A stretch of DNA of 64,000 nt, taken from an uncultured Lachnospiraceae bacterium (GTDB taxonomy: Bacteria > Bacillota > Clostridia > Lachnospirales > Lachnospiraceae). The translations under genes and the position numbers were made by a program. The notes beneath the pieces are model-generated. The model saw only the letters and a program-made list of their open reading frames with translations, did not search any database and was not told the origin of the DNA. This document shows, piece by piece, positions 6,601 through 15,758 of this stretch; the stretch's first letter is position 1, and each line of letters starts with the position of its first letter. The DNA lies in assembly GCA_902762905.1 (NCBI GenBank), contig CACWQE010000002.1, positions 24,394-88,393 on the forward strand. The letters are read 5' to 3'.

Positions 6601-9497
6601 AGGCGGAGACGGTATCTAAGGCAGGAGTGGTATCGAATGTCAGTCGAACCGACAGCTTATTTGAGTATAAGGAACAAGCTGTGGAAGGTGTTGTGTTCGG
6701 GATATTTACAAAAGAAGACATATGCAATGCGGATGGAATTGTGGTTGTGAAAGCAGATTCCTGTCTTGGATATTGTGTAACGGATAAAGAAGGAACTGCA
6801 CAATTTGACGACACGTTGCCTACCGGCAATTATTATTACAAGGAGGTTCGTACAAAAGATACGACTTATAGAATAGATACAGATTCATATGAGTTTCAGG
6901 TAACATTAGAAGGAAAAGATCTTGATATGGACCTGAATCAGGAAGAACCGGTTGTTAACCGGAAATATCGTGGAAGCATTAAAGTGATCAAGACAGATTC
7001 TGTAACAAAAACAGTGTTGCAAGGGGTATCCTTTCAGTTACTTGATAATGAAAAGAAGCTCTTAGGCACATTTGTGACAGATGAGCACGGTGAAATATGG
7101 ATTGGCAATCTTCCTGTGGGAGTCTATTATCTGCAAGAAACAAAAACGCTGGAACAATATGTACTAGATGACAGTATGCGGGAGATTGTATTAGACCGAA
7201 ATCATTTAGATGTTGTGATGCAGATTGAAAATGCAAAACAGCAAGAGAATATAACAGAAGATTCGGAATCGGATACCGATCAAATCGTAAATGATATCGT
7301 CAATCGGGAAAAGGTATCAAGCCGTAATAAGCATGTAAAGACGGGTGACGATAATTTTCGGAATATTATATTTGGATTCGTTGTAGCGGTGCTGTTGCTA
7401 ATAATGATAAGAAGAAAGGAGTGGGAACTCATGTTGAAACGGAGAATGAATGGATTATTGTTACTCGTTGTGGCAGTTATTGCGGTATTTATGATAAATA
7501 AACCGGTGCATGCGGAAAGCGTAGGCGATATCAAAGTAACTAATGCCAAAATATATGTGGATGGAAAGCTGGTAGATGGACAAGTCAGTTTAGAAGAGGA
7601 GTATAATGCATATTTTCTAGTAGCATACACGAGTGAAGGCATATACCGTTCCAGTCAGACTTATACGATACACGCAACAAATGCAAATGAAGATTGTGAA
7701 ATGAAGCCGAGTTCAGGTGGATATACGGACAAACCATATACTTTAATTGGGACAAGGACAAGCCGGACGGTGGAAGTACCGGATACCATTCAGGTAATGT
7801 GTAACGTGGAATATACCTATTATTTTTTGCATGGTGAGAAGGTATCTAAGAATGATAGGCTGGTAGAGGCAGGAGAAATCACGCAGATTGCATATTATAG
7901 CGGAATGAATGTAATTGTGCCAGAGGATTGCAGAGTGAGAGAAATCTATGCGGACTCGGATGGAAAGGCGTTAAAGAAAGAAGAAATAGAACGTCTTCGG
8001 TTACAGATATATAAAAAGGATGTAAATTGTGCATTCCGTTTTCCGTCGGGTAATATACTTAGTGAAAGAGATTATTTGAATTTATGTGATGCATGGAGTC
8101 AGAATGTAAAACTGTATTATGGTACAAGGGCGGCACAGGCGATGCGGTTTGATGTAACTGTACTGACACGGGCAGAAGGAGAACGGCGTGTTACGGTGGA
8201 ACCGGGTTATGTAACCGGAGAGGTTACTTACGAGTTAAATGGCGGAAGAATGAAAAAAGGACAGGACATCGATCAGTATATCTTAGGCAAGCCTTATGTT
8301 TTGGAAAGCCCAGAGAAAAAAGATTACAGATTCTTAGGATGGTATTATAGAAAAGATTTATCGCAGGAAGACATCTTACAACAAAATGAGGAACAACAAT
8401 ATTATCTAACAGAAAAGGATGTTGCGCAAAAGACGCTTACTATATATGCAAAATGGCAGTTTGATGTAAAGGTAAAACGGAATGGGGTACAATATCAACT
8501 GATGCCAGATGGAACAGCGCAGGTGATCGGATGTGATGACAGTGCTGATATTTCTATTATGGAAGAAGTTACATATGGTGGTAAGAAATATCCGGTTACC
8601 AGAATTTTAAAAGGTGCATATGCAAAAGATTCAATCTGCCGGTTAGAGATTCCGAAGAGCATATATGAGATTGAACCGGGCGCATTTCTTGAATGTGCCA
8701 AGTTGCAGGATGTATATGTGAAGGCATTGGAACTGTCGATTGCAGGGTGTTTCCCAAGTGATGTTACATTGCACGCTTATGGAACATCGAAGGCTTATCA
8801 GGAATATGAGAATGTTGGATATAATGGAGAAAAGAATGCATATGCAAGTAAGATTGTATATGTATTAAATGGTGGTGAGAATAGTGCGGATAATCCGGAA
8901 ACTTATATCTGGAAGAGTAATCTGGTATTACAGCCTGCGGCAAAGAAAAATGCCCGTTTTGACGGTTGGTATATGGACAGTGCTTTTCAGGAAAATTCAA
9001 GGATTGAATCTATCTGTGAAGATGTCTATCAGGATGTGATATTATATGCAAAATTTATACCGGTTACAGGCGATGCGGCTCCAAATGATGAAGTGATCGT
9101 GCCGGTTGTGAATGAAAGGGAAACATCTTCAGAACGGACAGAGCAGATCATACAGATTCCGGCAATTGATGTTGCAAAAGATACGCAGACAACAGTAACC
9201 AGACAATCAGCAATTACGAAACCTAGAATTACAGAAGTGAGGTTTCGGATAAAAAAGAATCGAAAAGTCAAAATGTCAGTTACATCAGATATGGCACAGG
9301 GATATTGTATGGAGTATGCGACAAATAAGAAATTAAAACACCGCAATACAATATATATATCGAAAGACAAATATACATTTTCAAATTGGAAAAAAGGAAA
9401 GACATATTATATAAGAATCCGGGCATACAGAAGGGATCAAAATAATAAACGAATCTATAGTGATTGGACCAAAGTATATTCCCTTGTGATGAAATAA
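3636..9497 (+). CDS. Giant surface protein: thioester/SpaA adhesin fused to a second secreted protein
   Basis: 1953 codons that read as two pre-proteins. Part 1 (1-1265): signal peptide (1-32), acidic Thr/Glu-rich stretch, then a likely Cys-Gln thioester domain (Cys215 in YIFCMEKGK, Gln269 in QQAIW). SpaA/Cna-B-type folds follow at about 480-1220 (endings such as GTYAIAETSAPAG, GRYYVVEKATPY). It ends with VKTGD, a membrane helix and RRKE, a sorting signal. Part 2 (from Met1266): a new signal peptide (MLKRRMNGLLLLVVAVIAVF), two InlB-type repeats (FLGWYY...IYAKW and FDGWYM...LYAKF), a BspA-like leucine-rich piece and a C-terminal Fn3-like domain. Part 2 has its own ribosome binding site. Thioester adhesins of Gram-positive cocci bind host amines covalently; here that is an inference. 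Confidence 0.85.
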   Translation: MRLKIKRIMAMVLIAVLLITMVPMSAIEVYADGISETSVSEIQAQNTEEDILSTDMDIGKDSEDTAVTWHETQEVPKEDKSQTNVEANADMSADKEEVTEESEQIASENQQERMSDADLVEVTEPDVIEKEKVMADEISVPLFVNGESVESDSRKEQEKKVISKIGLHNAEIGISLHNLDEKVPLGCIMAADQWSDGHFKWYVNTGAAGRHYIFCMEKGKVMKSGIFQPAKYSGAWGTGENTFRIAVAMDYFKKHGGWSSEDGYVEAQQAIWNEGGTEAANHLIKYSNYLWQLTELNPDRNSGMGSYSDQIMAIAKSEMESKKKRSNIIAAAKELPVTHQDGYDLQGTIRIKGSAWKYFAVGNGWGSIEVAGCYKADGTRLENSVAVASVNSDGNLVVSAKQSDGVEKIATSEQDAILVLMKVNPTYEGSTEISYLKTGFDEKTQTLSYDASFSSPAYFAVKVYGTENTYTSTGVYINKIDEYGNPVDGAQFFIGGGQTDGGYFGRNFTAGEYVEIDKPGTYAIAETSAPAGMKLYTNEWGNHAVARFSVTEDANKQLVITPIWSAPGVKLETEESGVSYCYTIPNTYFDGDAVLRKTGNMFVGFENGAFVYHTRELRNVTFELYAAHDIYVQDTLLFAADQLITNEELNNSIWNQIGGHNAHIEEKTDGDGQIRYENLPLGRYYVVEKATPYDGYWVSGERLYFDITVNEDGQPTEIVKERNGYVNELVPAQCMVTKEDAKGKRLAGAEFTIYAHIDNQNYMGGNLFSVEQTRPAVVSRKNGKEITEENRWIPLETVKSDHNGQAFFDLQLPYGKYLVVETHPPKGEKGSYALAKESYVFEHVSKENDTFASGALFTHTFQDEEQENIIIIRKTGELLTDAKTEHSAYGDCRKLIFSPLAAKDVQFEIRDAAGDLIESLSTDEHGEARSGNLKPGTYYVAEVWTRGELKRVVDAKEVRLEANTTKKVQTQTVDFYNEKVTTKIRIHKKAETVSKAGVVSNVSRTDSLFEYKEQAVEGVVFGIFTKEDICNADGIVVVKADSCLGYCVTDKEGTAQFDDTLPTGNYYYKEVRTKDTTYRIDTDSYEFQVTLEGKDLDMDLNQEEPVVNRKYRGSIKVIKTDSVTKTVLQGVSFQLLDNEKKLLGTFVTDEHGEIWIGNLPVGVYYLQETKTLEQYVLDDSMREIVLDRNHLDVVMQIENAKQQENITEDSESDTDQIVNDIVNREKVSSRNKHVKTGDDNFRNIIFGFVVAVLLLIMIRRKEWELMLKRRMNGLLLLVVAVIAVFMINKPVHAESVGDIKVTNAKIYVDGKLVDGQVSLEEEYNAYFLVAYTSEGIYRSSQTYTIHATNANEDCEMKPSSGGYTDKPYTLIGTRTSRTVEVPDTIQVMCNVEYTYYFLHGEKVSKNDRLVEAGEITQIAYYSGMNVIVPEDCRVREIYADSDGKALKKEEIERLRLQIYKKDVNCAFRFPSGNILSERDYLNLCDAWSQNVKLYYGTRAAQAMRFDVTVLTRAEGERRVTVEPGYVTGEVTYELNGGRMKKGQDIDQYILGKPYVLESPEKKDYRFLGWYYRKDLSQEDILQQNEEQQYYLTEKDVAQKTLTIYAKWQFDVKVKRNGVQYQLMPDGTAQVIGCDDSADISIMEEVTYGGKKYPVTRILKGAYAKDSICRLEIPKSIYEIEPGAFLECAKLQDVYVKALELSIAGCFPSDVTLHAYGTSKAYQEYENVGYNGEKNAYASKIVYVLNGGENSADNPETYIWKSNLVLQPAAKKNARFDGWYMDSAFQENSRIESICEDVYQDVILYAKFIPVTGDAAPNDEVIVPVVNERETSSERTEQIIQIPAIDVAKDTQTTVTRQSAITKPRITEVRFRIKKNRKVKMSVTSDMAQGYCMEYATNKKLKHRNTIYISKDKYTFSNWKKGKTYYIRIRAYRRDQNNKRIYSDWTKVYSLVMK
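7415..7433 (+). promoter_or_regulatory. Internal ribosome binding site and start of the second surface protein
   Basis: AAAGGAG (7415-7421) lies 9 nt before ATG 7431, in frame with the large ORF and starting a textbook signal peptide. The in-frame codon at 7422-7424 is TGG directly after RRKE. A TGA here would give the usual end of a sorted protein overlapping the next gene's ribosome binding site. One base change could therefore have fused two genes, and the second may still be made separately. Confidence 0.6.
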
Positions 9498-9530
9498 AAT
9501 GGATTCTTTCTATAGAAGCAATTAATTGAT

Positions 9531-9580
9531 AAACGCACCTGGGTAGATTGCGAGAAGACAATCTGCTCAGGTGCGTTTAC
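9531..9580 (+). terminator. Terminator after the surface-protein gene
   Basis: AAACGCACCTG (9531-9541) pairs with CAGGTGCGTTT (9568-9578), with an inner GATTG/CAATC stem. It has A on one side and T on the other, so it may work in both directions. It lies 33 nt after the stop codon. Confidence 0.8.
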
Positions 9581-9644
9581 ATATCTGTTACGATAAATAG
9601 TGTTGACGTGGTGAATTATCTACATTTTTACTAAATATTGTGTG

Positions 9645-9673
9645 TTGTAATGAAAGATGAAATAAGATATAAT
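9645..9673 (+). promoter_or_regulatory. Promoter of the OPT transporter operon
   Basis: TTGTAA (9645-9650), a 17-bp spacer and TATAAT (9668-9673), 75 bp before the start codon at 9749. Confidence 0.65.
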
Positions 9674-9748
9674 ACCAAAATATGATAAAATAGCTGCCTG
9701 GTGGACAGAATACAGAACACAGGGCAACTATATGATAGGAGGACAATA

Positions 9749-11629
9749 ATGAACGAACAATTTAAGCCATATGTTCCGGCAGAGAAAGTGACACCAGAAT
9801 TCACAGTGACGTCGGTGATTATGGGAGTGCTACTAGCGATTATTTTTGGTGCAGCGAATGCTTATTTAGGACTTAGAGTAGGTATGACAGTGTCTGCTTC
9901 CATTCCGGCAGCAGTAATTTCTATGGGCGTGATCCGGGTGATCATGCGCAAAGATTCGATTTTAGAGAGCAATATGGTACAGACAATTGGATCGGCAGGT
10001 GAGTCATTAGCTGCGGGAGCTATCTTTACGATGCCTGTTTTATTTTTATGGGCAAAGGATGGCGTGATAGAACAGCCTAGTATGCTCACGATTTCACTGA
10101 TCGCATTATGTGGTGGTGTATTAGGTGTCTTATTTATGGTGCCACTTCGGAATGCTTTGATCGTAAAAGAACATGGTGTGCTTCCTTATCCGGAAGGTAC
10201 AGCGTGTGCAGAGGTTCTCTTGGCCGGGGAAGAAGGTGGAGCCAGTGCAACTACGGTATTTGCAGGTATGGGATTTGCAGCGCTTTTCAAATTCCTTGTA
10301 GATGGATTAAAAGTGATTCCTGGTGTGCTCACAGCCAGGATCTCAGCATTAAAGACTGAGCTGTCTGCGGAAGTGTATCCGGCATTGATTGGTGTGGGAT
10401 ATATCTGCGGGCCTAAGATTGCGTCTTATATGTTTGCCGGAGGTATTATCGGATGGTTTGTATTGATTCCGGCAATTGTTACATTTGGTGGAGATACGAT
10501 TCTGTATCCGGGCGCAGATACGATTGCAAACTTATATGCGCAAGGTGGAGCCTCTGCCATCTGGAGTAATTACATTCGTTACATTGGTGCTGGTGCTGTG
10601 GCAGCGGGAGGTATTATCAGTCTGATCAAGTCAATGCCTTTGATCGTAAGTACATTTGTAGATGCAATTAAAGGTATCAAGGGAGGAAAGGACAATGCAA
10701 ACATCCGTACTGAGCAGGATCTGGATATGCGCTTTATCGGTGCAGGCGTATTGTTGATGATTATTATTATCTGGTTATTACCACAGATTCCGGTTACTTT
10801 GATCGGTGCAGCTTTAATTGTACTGTTTGGTTTCTTCTTTGGGGCAGTATCTTCTAGAATGGTAGGTTTAGTTGGAAGTAGTAATAATCCGGTATCCGGT
10901 ATGGCGATTGCGACATTGTTGATCGCAACCCTTTGTCTGAAAGCGACGGGAGATGGCGGTACACACGGAATGACAGGAGCCATTGCAATTGGATCTATTA
11001 TATGTATTATTGCTGCTATGGCAGGAGATACGTCACAGGATTTGAAGACAGGTTATATATTGGGTGCAACTCCGAAAAAGCAGCAGATCGGAGAATTGAT
11101 TGGAGCGATTATCTCGGCACTTACGATTGGTGGAGTTTTAATTCTGTTAGATTCTGCATGGGGATTTGGTACAGAAGCACTTTCTGCACCACAGGCAACG
11201 TTAATGAAGATGATCGTGGAAGGCGTTATGGATGGTAATCTTCCTTGGACTTTAGTGTTCATTGGTGTATTTATTGCAATTGTGATTGAGATATTGGGAA
11301 TTGCAGTATTGCCAGTGGCAATTGGTTTGTATCTTCCATTAGAATTAAGTGCAACGATTATGGTTGGAGGTTTGATCCGGCATTTTGTAGATAAGAAGAA
11401 TCAGTCAGAAGATAGCGAGGCGGGATCTGGTGTGTTATTCTGCTCAGGCTTGATTGCTGGTGAGGGCCTGGTGGGTATCTTACTTGCGATTCTTACTGTT
11501 GTTAAGGTTGCAGACAAGATTGATCTATCTGGATATGTACAGACGGGCATGATTGGCGGAGTGATTCTTTTTGTGATAATGATCGCATTAGTGGTTAAAT
11601 TTGCAACAAGACAGAAAAAAGAGGTATAA
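9749..11629 (+). CDS. OPT-family oligopeptide transporter
   Basis: 626 residues with about 15 hydrophobic membrane segments, consistent with the OPT superfamily, which imports oligopeptides or metal chelates using the proton gradient. Family features seen are AANAYLGLRVGMTVSASIPA near the N-terminus, the GSAGESLAAGAIFTMP segment, LPYPEGTACAEVL near residue 145, and GDTSQDLKTGYILGATP in the C-terminal half. The start is ATG 9749, with AGGAGGA 6 nt upstream; an upstream in-frame GTG has no such site. Two small cytosolic genes follow within 3 nt of each other. The substrate cannot be told from sequence. Confidence 0.92.
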   Translation: MNEQFKPYVPAEKVTPEFTVTSVIMGVLLAIIFGAANAYLGLRVGMTVSASIPAAVISMGVIRVIMRKDSILESNMVQTIGSAGESLAAGAIFTMPVLFLWAKDGVIEQPSMLTISLIALCGGVLGVLFMVPLRNALIVKEHGVLPYPEGTACAEVLLAGEEGGASATTVFAGMGFAALFKFLVDGLKVIPGVLTARISALKTELSAEVYPALIGVGYICGPKIASYMFAGGIIGWFVLIPAIVTFGGDTILYPGADTIANLYAQGGASAIWSNYIRYIGAGAVAAGGIISLIKSMPLIVSTFVDAIKGIKGGKDNANIRTEQDLDMRFIGAGVLLMIIIIWLLPQIPVTLIGAALIVLFGFFFGAVSSRMVGLVGSSNNPVSGMAIATLLIATLCLKATGDGGTHGMTGAIAIGSIICIIAAMAGDTSQDLKTGYILGATPKKQQIGELIGAIISALTIGGVLILLDSAWGFGTEALSAPQATLMKMIVEGVMDGNLPWTLVFIGVFIAIVIEILGIAVLPVAIGLYLPLELSATIMVGGLIRHFVDKKNQSEDSEAGSGVLFCSGLIAGEGLVGILLAILTVVKVADKIDLSGYVQTGMIGGVILFVIMIALVVKFATRQKKEV

Positions 11630-11631
11630 TA

Positions 11632-11994
11632 GTGAAGAAGAAAACAGGGAATTATTTAGATTATATACCTGTTCGAAATGATAAATATACATGGAAACAG
11701 ACAGAAGATGGAAGTGTTACAATATTGGTTGAGAATAAGGGAATCTTTCATTGGATGGCACAGCGTTTCCTGCACAAGCCAAGAGTCTCCCAGATTCATT
11801 TAGAGGAATTTGGGAGTTTCCTATGGGAAAGAATGGATGGGAAACATACCGTGTATGATATCGGACAACAGATGAGCCTGCAATTTGGAGAAAAGGCAGA
11901 ACCGTTGTATCCCAGACTGGTACAGTATATGAAGAACTTGGAGCAGTATGAATTTGTTGTAATGAAACAGCCAGAGAAAAGAAGGGAGTCTTAA
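11632..11994 (+). CDS. PqqD-like protein
   Basis: A 120-residue cytosolic protein starting at GTG 11632, 2 nt after the transporter stop. Its central part (GIFHWMAQRFL...IHLEEFGSFLWERMDGKHTVYDIGQQM) has the PqqD/RRE-like winged-helix pattern with the G-x-x-T-V/I-x-D/E-I motif. PqqD-like proteins present peptides to modifying enzymes, but no radical-SAM enzyme or precursor peptide is nearby. Similar genes occur next to OPT transporters in related bacteria, which suggests a link to peptide uptake. That role is an inference. Confidence 0.6.
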   Translation: MKKKTGNYLDYIPVRNDKYTWKQTEDGSVTILVENKGIFHWMAQRFLHKPRVSQIHLEEFGSFLWERMDGKHTVYDIGQQMSLQFGEKAEPLYPRLVQYMKNLEQYEFVVMKQPEKRRES

Positions 11995-11997
11995 GGC

Positions 11998-12402
11998 ATG
12001 CATATTGAAGAGACAGATCAGTATAAGGTTGTTTGCTATGTGGATCGTAAAGATATGCGGGAACACGGAATACAATTAGAGGATCTGGTAAACCGTACAC
12101 CACTTGGAAGAATGTTCATTACGAAAGTGTCTAAGCTTTGTAAGGAAAGTACATCCTATAAATGGCCGGACTGCGCCTATTCTATGCAGATTGATGTGTA
12201 TCCCGACTCCATTGGTTTGGTATTTTCGGAAAGAATTGACGATTATCTGTATAATCTGAGACAGTCCATGGTAGCTTTGCCAAAGGAACAGGCACAACAA
12301 TTGGATAAAATGATCGTTATGATCTCTATGGCAGAAGAAGAGGAGGCACGTGAGATGATCCGTAAGTTTGAACATAATGTGCGGAATCTTAGCGAAAATT
12401 AG
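11998..12402 (+). CDS. MecA-like adaptor protein (tentative)
   Basis: 134 residues, 3 nt after the PqqD-like gene and therefore co-transcribed. The N-terminus (MHIEETDQYKVVCYVDRKDM...HGIQLEDL) resembles the N-domain of MecA, the ClpC adaptor. It includes the alternation of a short beta strand, a basic helix and a second domain with IDVYPDSIGLVFSERI. The C-terminus is acidic and helical. It is shorter than typical MecA (about 220), so it could be a one-domain relative. If correct it may deliver a substrate to a Clp protease; confidence in this is moderate to low. Confidence 0.45.
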   Translation: MHIEETDQYKVVCYVDRKDMREHGIQLEDLVNRTPLGRMFITKVSKLCKESTSYKWPDCAYSMQIDVYPDSIGLVFSERIDDYLYNLRQSMVALPKEQAQQLDKMIVMISMAEEEEAREMIRKFEHNVRNLSEN

Positions 12403-12440
12403 CGGAGTATGTCTAATATGTCTATAAATTAATGAATATA

Positions 12441-12469
12441 TTGTAATAATCGCACAATTGTGCTATAAT
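12441..12469 (+). promoter_or_regulatory. Promoter of the chemoreceptor gene
   Basis: TTGTAA (12441-12446), 17 bp, TATAAT (12464-12469). AGGAGGTAGAGG then precedes ATG 12501. Confidence 0.65.
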
Positions 12470-12500
12470 TTATTCTAGTATTGATTTTAGGAGGTAGAGG

Positions 12501-14210
12501 ATGAAGAAGGGAATTAAGATCACAGCAAAGATTGTTTTGATGACGCTGTTTCCTTTGATTTTCATTAGTGTAGTGGCAGTTTTAATGGGGGCATCCGGGG
12601 AAAAGAAGATAGCGTATCAACTGATGGAGGAGAATCTTCACAATGTAGCATATAATGTATATTCATTATATGATATGTATGCAGAGGGAGATTATTCTTA
12701 TGAAGATGGTATATTCAAGAAGGGCAAGACAGAATTGACTGACGATTACTCGATTATGGATTCCATCAAAGAGCAGTCCGATATTGAGGTAACTTTGTTC
12801 TGGGGCAAAGAGAGAGTGTTGACAACCGTAACCGATGAGAAGGGCGAACGTGCCATTGGGACAACACTGGACACAGATTTTGCATCGGACATATTGTCTG
12901 GCAAGGATGATTCTTATTTTGCCCAGGAGGTACAGATTGCCGGGGATGATTATTGTGGATATTACATACCGTTGAAGCAATCGGATGGTGAGATCGTTGG
13001 TATGATATTTACCGGACGTGCCAAGAAAGAAGTCCGTGCAACCATTACGGCGGGAGAGTATAAGATTGCAGGCAGTATGGCTGTTATCTTACTTATCACA
13101 ATCATAATTGTCATTTTTGTAATCCGTGCAATCGTGACAGCATTGAAACATACGATTAACCGATTGGATGATGTGGCAGAAGGTAAGCTTGATTTTGAGA
13201 TGCATGAGAAGATGTTACAGCGTGCGGATGAGATTGGTGAGATGTCACAGTCGATTCAGGGATTGATCAATGAATTCAAGAACATTATTACCGATCTGAC
13301 CGGTAGTTCGCAGGAGCTGCAGGCATTCTCGGAGGAATTTGAGAAATCATTTGACACGATTACAGAGAATATCACGAATATTAATACGGCCGTGGATGAG
13401 ATTGCGAATGGTGCAACTTCTCAGGCAGGAGAGACTGTGGAGGCAAATGATGAGATCAGCCGTATGGGTGATGCCATTGGAAATGCAGTAGATGATATTG
13501 AGCAGTTGAATCATAATTCCGATAAGATGCGGGATTATTCCGAATCTGCGGAGAGTACATTACAAGAATTAGTTGCTATTTCGGAGCAGACAAGTCAGGC
13601 AATCGATGAAGTACGGACGCAGACGAATCTGACGAATGAATCAGCAAAAGCAATTCAGGCAGCAACAGATATGATCACAAGCATATCGGCACAGACGAAT
13701 ATGTTATCGTTGAATGCCAGTATTGAGGCTGCAAGAGCTGGTGAGAATGGTAAGGGATTTGCTGTGGTCGCAGATGAGATTCGGAACCTGTCAGAACAGT
13801 CTAAGAATTCTGCGGATGAGATTATGGCAATTGTATCAGAATTAATTCGTAATTCGAATACAAGTGTAGCAACGATGGATCAGGTATCAACCAGCGTTCA
13901 GGAACAGAATCAGAAGTTAGAGAATACGAAGGCGATGTTTGCATCATTGAATGAGGAGATTGAATCCGTATCAAATGGTGTTGATCGCATTCGGGAGATT
14001 ATGGAGACATTAGAAGGACAGAAGGATACGGTGACAACGAGTGTAGAGCAGTTGGCATCCATTGCAGAAGAGAATGCTGCATCAACGGAGGAGACTTCTG
14101 CTTCCATGACAGAACTGCGTGACATTGTGAAACAGTGTCATGATCAGACAATCCGCTTGACTGAGATTTCAAGAGAATTGAACAAGCATACGAATCATTT
14201 TCAGTTATAG
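12501..14210 (+). CDS. Methyl-accepting chemotaxis protein
   Basis: 569 residues. One membrane helix (about 10-30), an extracytoplasmic sensor of about 150 residues of single-Cache type (ends [20 protein letters not shown]), a second helix (about 190-212), a HAMP domain (to about 265) and a long coiled-coil signalling domain. The hairpin tip that contacts CheA/CheW is intact ([35 protein letters not shown] near 400-440), and paired Glu/Gln methylation sites are visible. It should sense an extracellular ligand and bias flagellar rotation; the ligand is unknown. It stands alone with its own promoter and terminator. Confidence 0.93.
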   Translation: MKKGIKITAKIVLMTLFPLIFISVVAVLMGASGEKKIAYQLMEENLHNVAYNVYSLYDMYAEGDYSYEDGIFKKGKTELTDDYSIMDSIKEQSDIEVTLFWGKERVLTTVTDEKGERAIGTTLDTDFASDILSGKDDSYFAQEVQIAGDDYCGYYIPLKQSDGEIVGMIFTGRAKKEVRATITAGEYKIAGSMAVILLITIIIVIFVIRAIVTALKHTINRLDDVAEGKLDFEMHEKMLQRADEIGEMSQSIQGLINEFKNIITDLTGSSQELQAFSEEFEKSFDTITENITNINTAVDEIANGATSQAGETVEANDEISRMGDAIGNAVDDIEQLNHNSDKMRDYSESAESTLQELVAISEQTSQAIDEVRTQTNLTNESAKAIQAATDMITSISAQTNMLSLNASIEAARAGENGKGFAVVADEIRNLSEQSKNSADEIMAIVSELIRNSNTSVATMDQVSTSVQEQNQKLENTKAMFASLNEEIESVSNGVDRIREIMETLEGQKDTVTTSVEQLASIAEENAASTEETSASMTELRDIVKQCHDQTIRLTEISRELNKHTNHFQL

Positions 14211-14235
14211 ACAATTGAGTCAGGTCTGTTAGAAT

Positions 14236-14290
14236 AAGAACTGTTGTATTAGGATACGAAGGGATTCTAATACACAGTTCTTTTTTTTGA
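14236..14290 (+). terminator. Terminator after the chemoreceptor gene
   Basis: AAGAACTG...GTATTAG pairs with CTAATAC...CAGTTCTT, followed by eight T (14281-14288). Confidence 0.85.
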
Positions 14291-14371
14291 TTTTGTCTAG
14301 GGCAATATGCCTTGTAAATGCTGTATATATGACATATAATGTAGGCAGTAAGATAAAGGAAGGCTTTTGAC

Positions 14372-14983
14372 ATGGAACATAAGATTAAGAATGTTGTATT
14401 TGATGTGGGCAATGTATTGATTGACTTTTGTTGGGAGAAGCATTGCCGACACTTAGGATATAGCGAAGAGATAATTAATGCATTTGAGAAGAATATGGTG
14501 AACTCGGATTGTTGGAGCAGATTGGATGAAGGAACGATGGAAGAAGCAGAGGCAATCGAAGAGTTTGTTCGGAGAATGCCGCAGTATGAAGCTAAGATCC
14601 GTAAGTTCTGGGATACAGCGGAAGGATTTGTAGAGGAATATCCTTATGCAGCGCCTATGATGGATCTGCTGCATAAGAAAGGCTACCGGGTGTATTTGTT
14701 ATCGAATTATCCGCTTCATATGTACGAGATTCACTGGCCGACATTTGCATTTTTCAAAAAGGTAGATGGATATGTCGTATCAGCGGCAGAACGGTTGAAG
14801 AAGCCGGATCCGGCAATCTATCATTGTTTGTGTGATCGATATGGTCTGATACCGGGAGAGTGTCTGTTTATAGATGACCGGATGGAGAATATAGAAGCTG
14901 CGAGACAGGTTGGAATGGAAGGAATCTGTTTCCGATCGATGGAACAGCTACAGAGGGAATCACAGATATTTAGTGAAGAGTAG
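14372..14983 (+). CDS. HAD-superfamily hydrolase (YihX-like)
   Basis: 203 residues. The nucleophile motif FDVGNVLIDF is at the N-terminus (DxG variant common in YihX-like proteins), motif II is LLSNYP (S/N), motif III has the Lys in LKKPDPAIY, and motif IV is CLFIDDRMEN. These fit a haloacid-dehalogenase-fold phosphatase acting on small phosphorylated metabolites; the substrate is unknown. Start ATG 14372. ung follows after 32 nt and probably shares the transcript. Confidence 0.85.
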   Translation: MEHKIKNVVFDVGNVLIDFCWEKHCRHLGYSEEIINAFEKNMVNSDCWSRLDEGTMEEAEAIEEFVRRMPQYEAKIRKFWDTAEGFVEEYPYAAPMMDLLHKKGYRVYLLSNYPLHMYEIHWPTFAFFKKVDGYVVSAAERLKKPDPAIYHCLCDRYGLIPGECLFIDDRMENIEAARQVGMEGICFRSMEQLQRESQIFSEE

Positions 14984-15015
14984 ATGACACAGATAAGATA
15001 GAAGGAGGAAACATT

Positions 15016-15693
15016 ATGCCACCAATTACGAATGACTGGGCAGAACCATTACAGGAAGAATACAAGAAGGAATATTATCGGAAATTATATTATACCGTGA
15101 ATGAGGAATATCACAGTGGAAGAACTATCTATCCGCCAGCGGATGATATTTTTAATGCATTTCATCTTACACCATTGCATGAAGTGAAATGTGTTATTAT
15201 CGGACAGGACCCATATCACAATGTCAATCAGGCGCATGGATTGTGTTTTAGTGTGAAACCAGAAGTAGAGATCCCACCGTCGCTTGTCAATATCTATCAG
15301 GAATTGCATGATGATCTGGGGTGTTACATCCCGAATAACGGTTACCTTGTGAAATGGGCAAAGCAAGGTGTGTTGATGTTGAATAGTGTATTGACTGTGC
15401 GGGCACATCAGGCGAATTCCCATCAGGGTATTGGATGGGAGCAGTTTACAGATGCGGTTATGGATATTTTGAATGAACAGGATCGTCCTATTGTATTTTT
15501 GTTATGGGGAAGACCGGCACAGAATAAAGCGGCACGATTGAATAATCCAAATCACCTGATCTTAAAAGCACCACATCCAAGTCCACTCTCGGCATATCGT
15601 GGATTCTTTGGATGCAAACATTTTAGTAAAGCAAATGCATTTTTGGAGGAACATGGATTAGAGCCAATAGACTGGCAGATTGAGAACATATAA
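15016..15693 (+). CDS. ung: Uracil-DNA glycosylase, family 1
   Basis: 225 residues, the normal length. The catalytic water-activating motif GQDPYHNVNQAHGLCFSV is near residue 60, and the DNA-intercalating loop HPSPLSAYRGFFGCKHFS near 190 is complete. The enzyme removes uracil from DNA, starting base-excision repair. AGAAGGAGGA precedes the ATG by 7 nt. Confidence 0.97.
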   Translation: MPPITNDWAEPLQEEYKKEYYRKLYYTVNEEYHSGRTIYPPADDIFNAFHLTPLHEVKCVIIGQDPYHNVNQAHGLCFSVKPEVEIPPSLVNIYQELHDDLGCYIPNNGYLVKWAKQGVLMLNSVLTVRAHQANSHQGIGWEQFTDAVMDILNEQDRPIVFLLWGRPAQNKAARLNNPNHLILKAPHPSPLSAYRGFFGCKHFSKANAFLEEHGLEPIDWQIENI

Positions 15694-15758
15694 GAGTAAT
15701 TCCCGATAAGATTCATGTTTCTTCTATGTGAGATTCGAAAGAGTATAGTGGAAGGGAC

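Noticed and set aside
10579..10983. Long reverse open frame inside the OPT transporter gene (also similar frames at 7280-7642, 33261-33794, 41241-41708, 58647-59225)
   Set aside because: These mirror real genes on the other strand, have no ribosome binding site and low-complexity translations.
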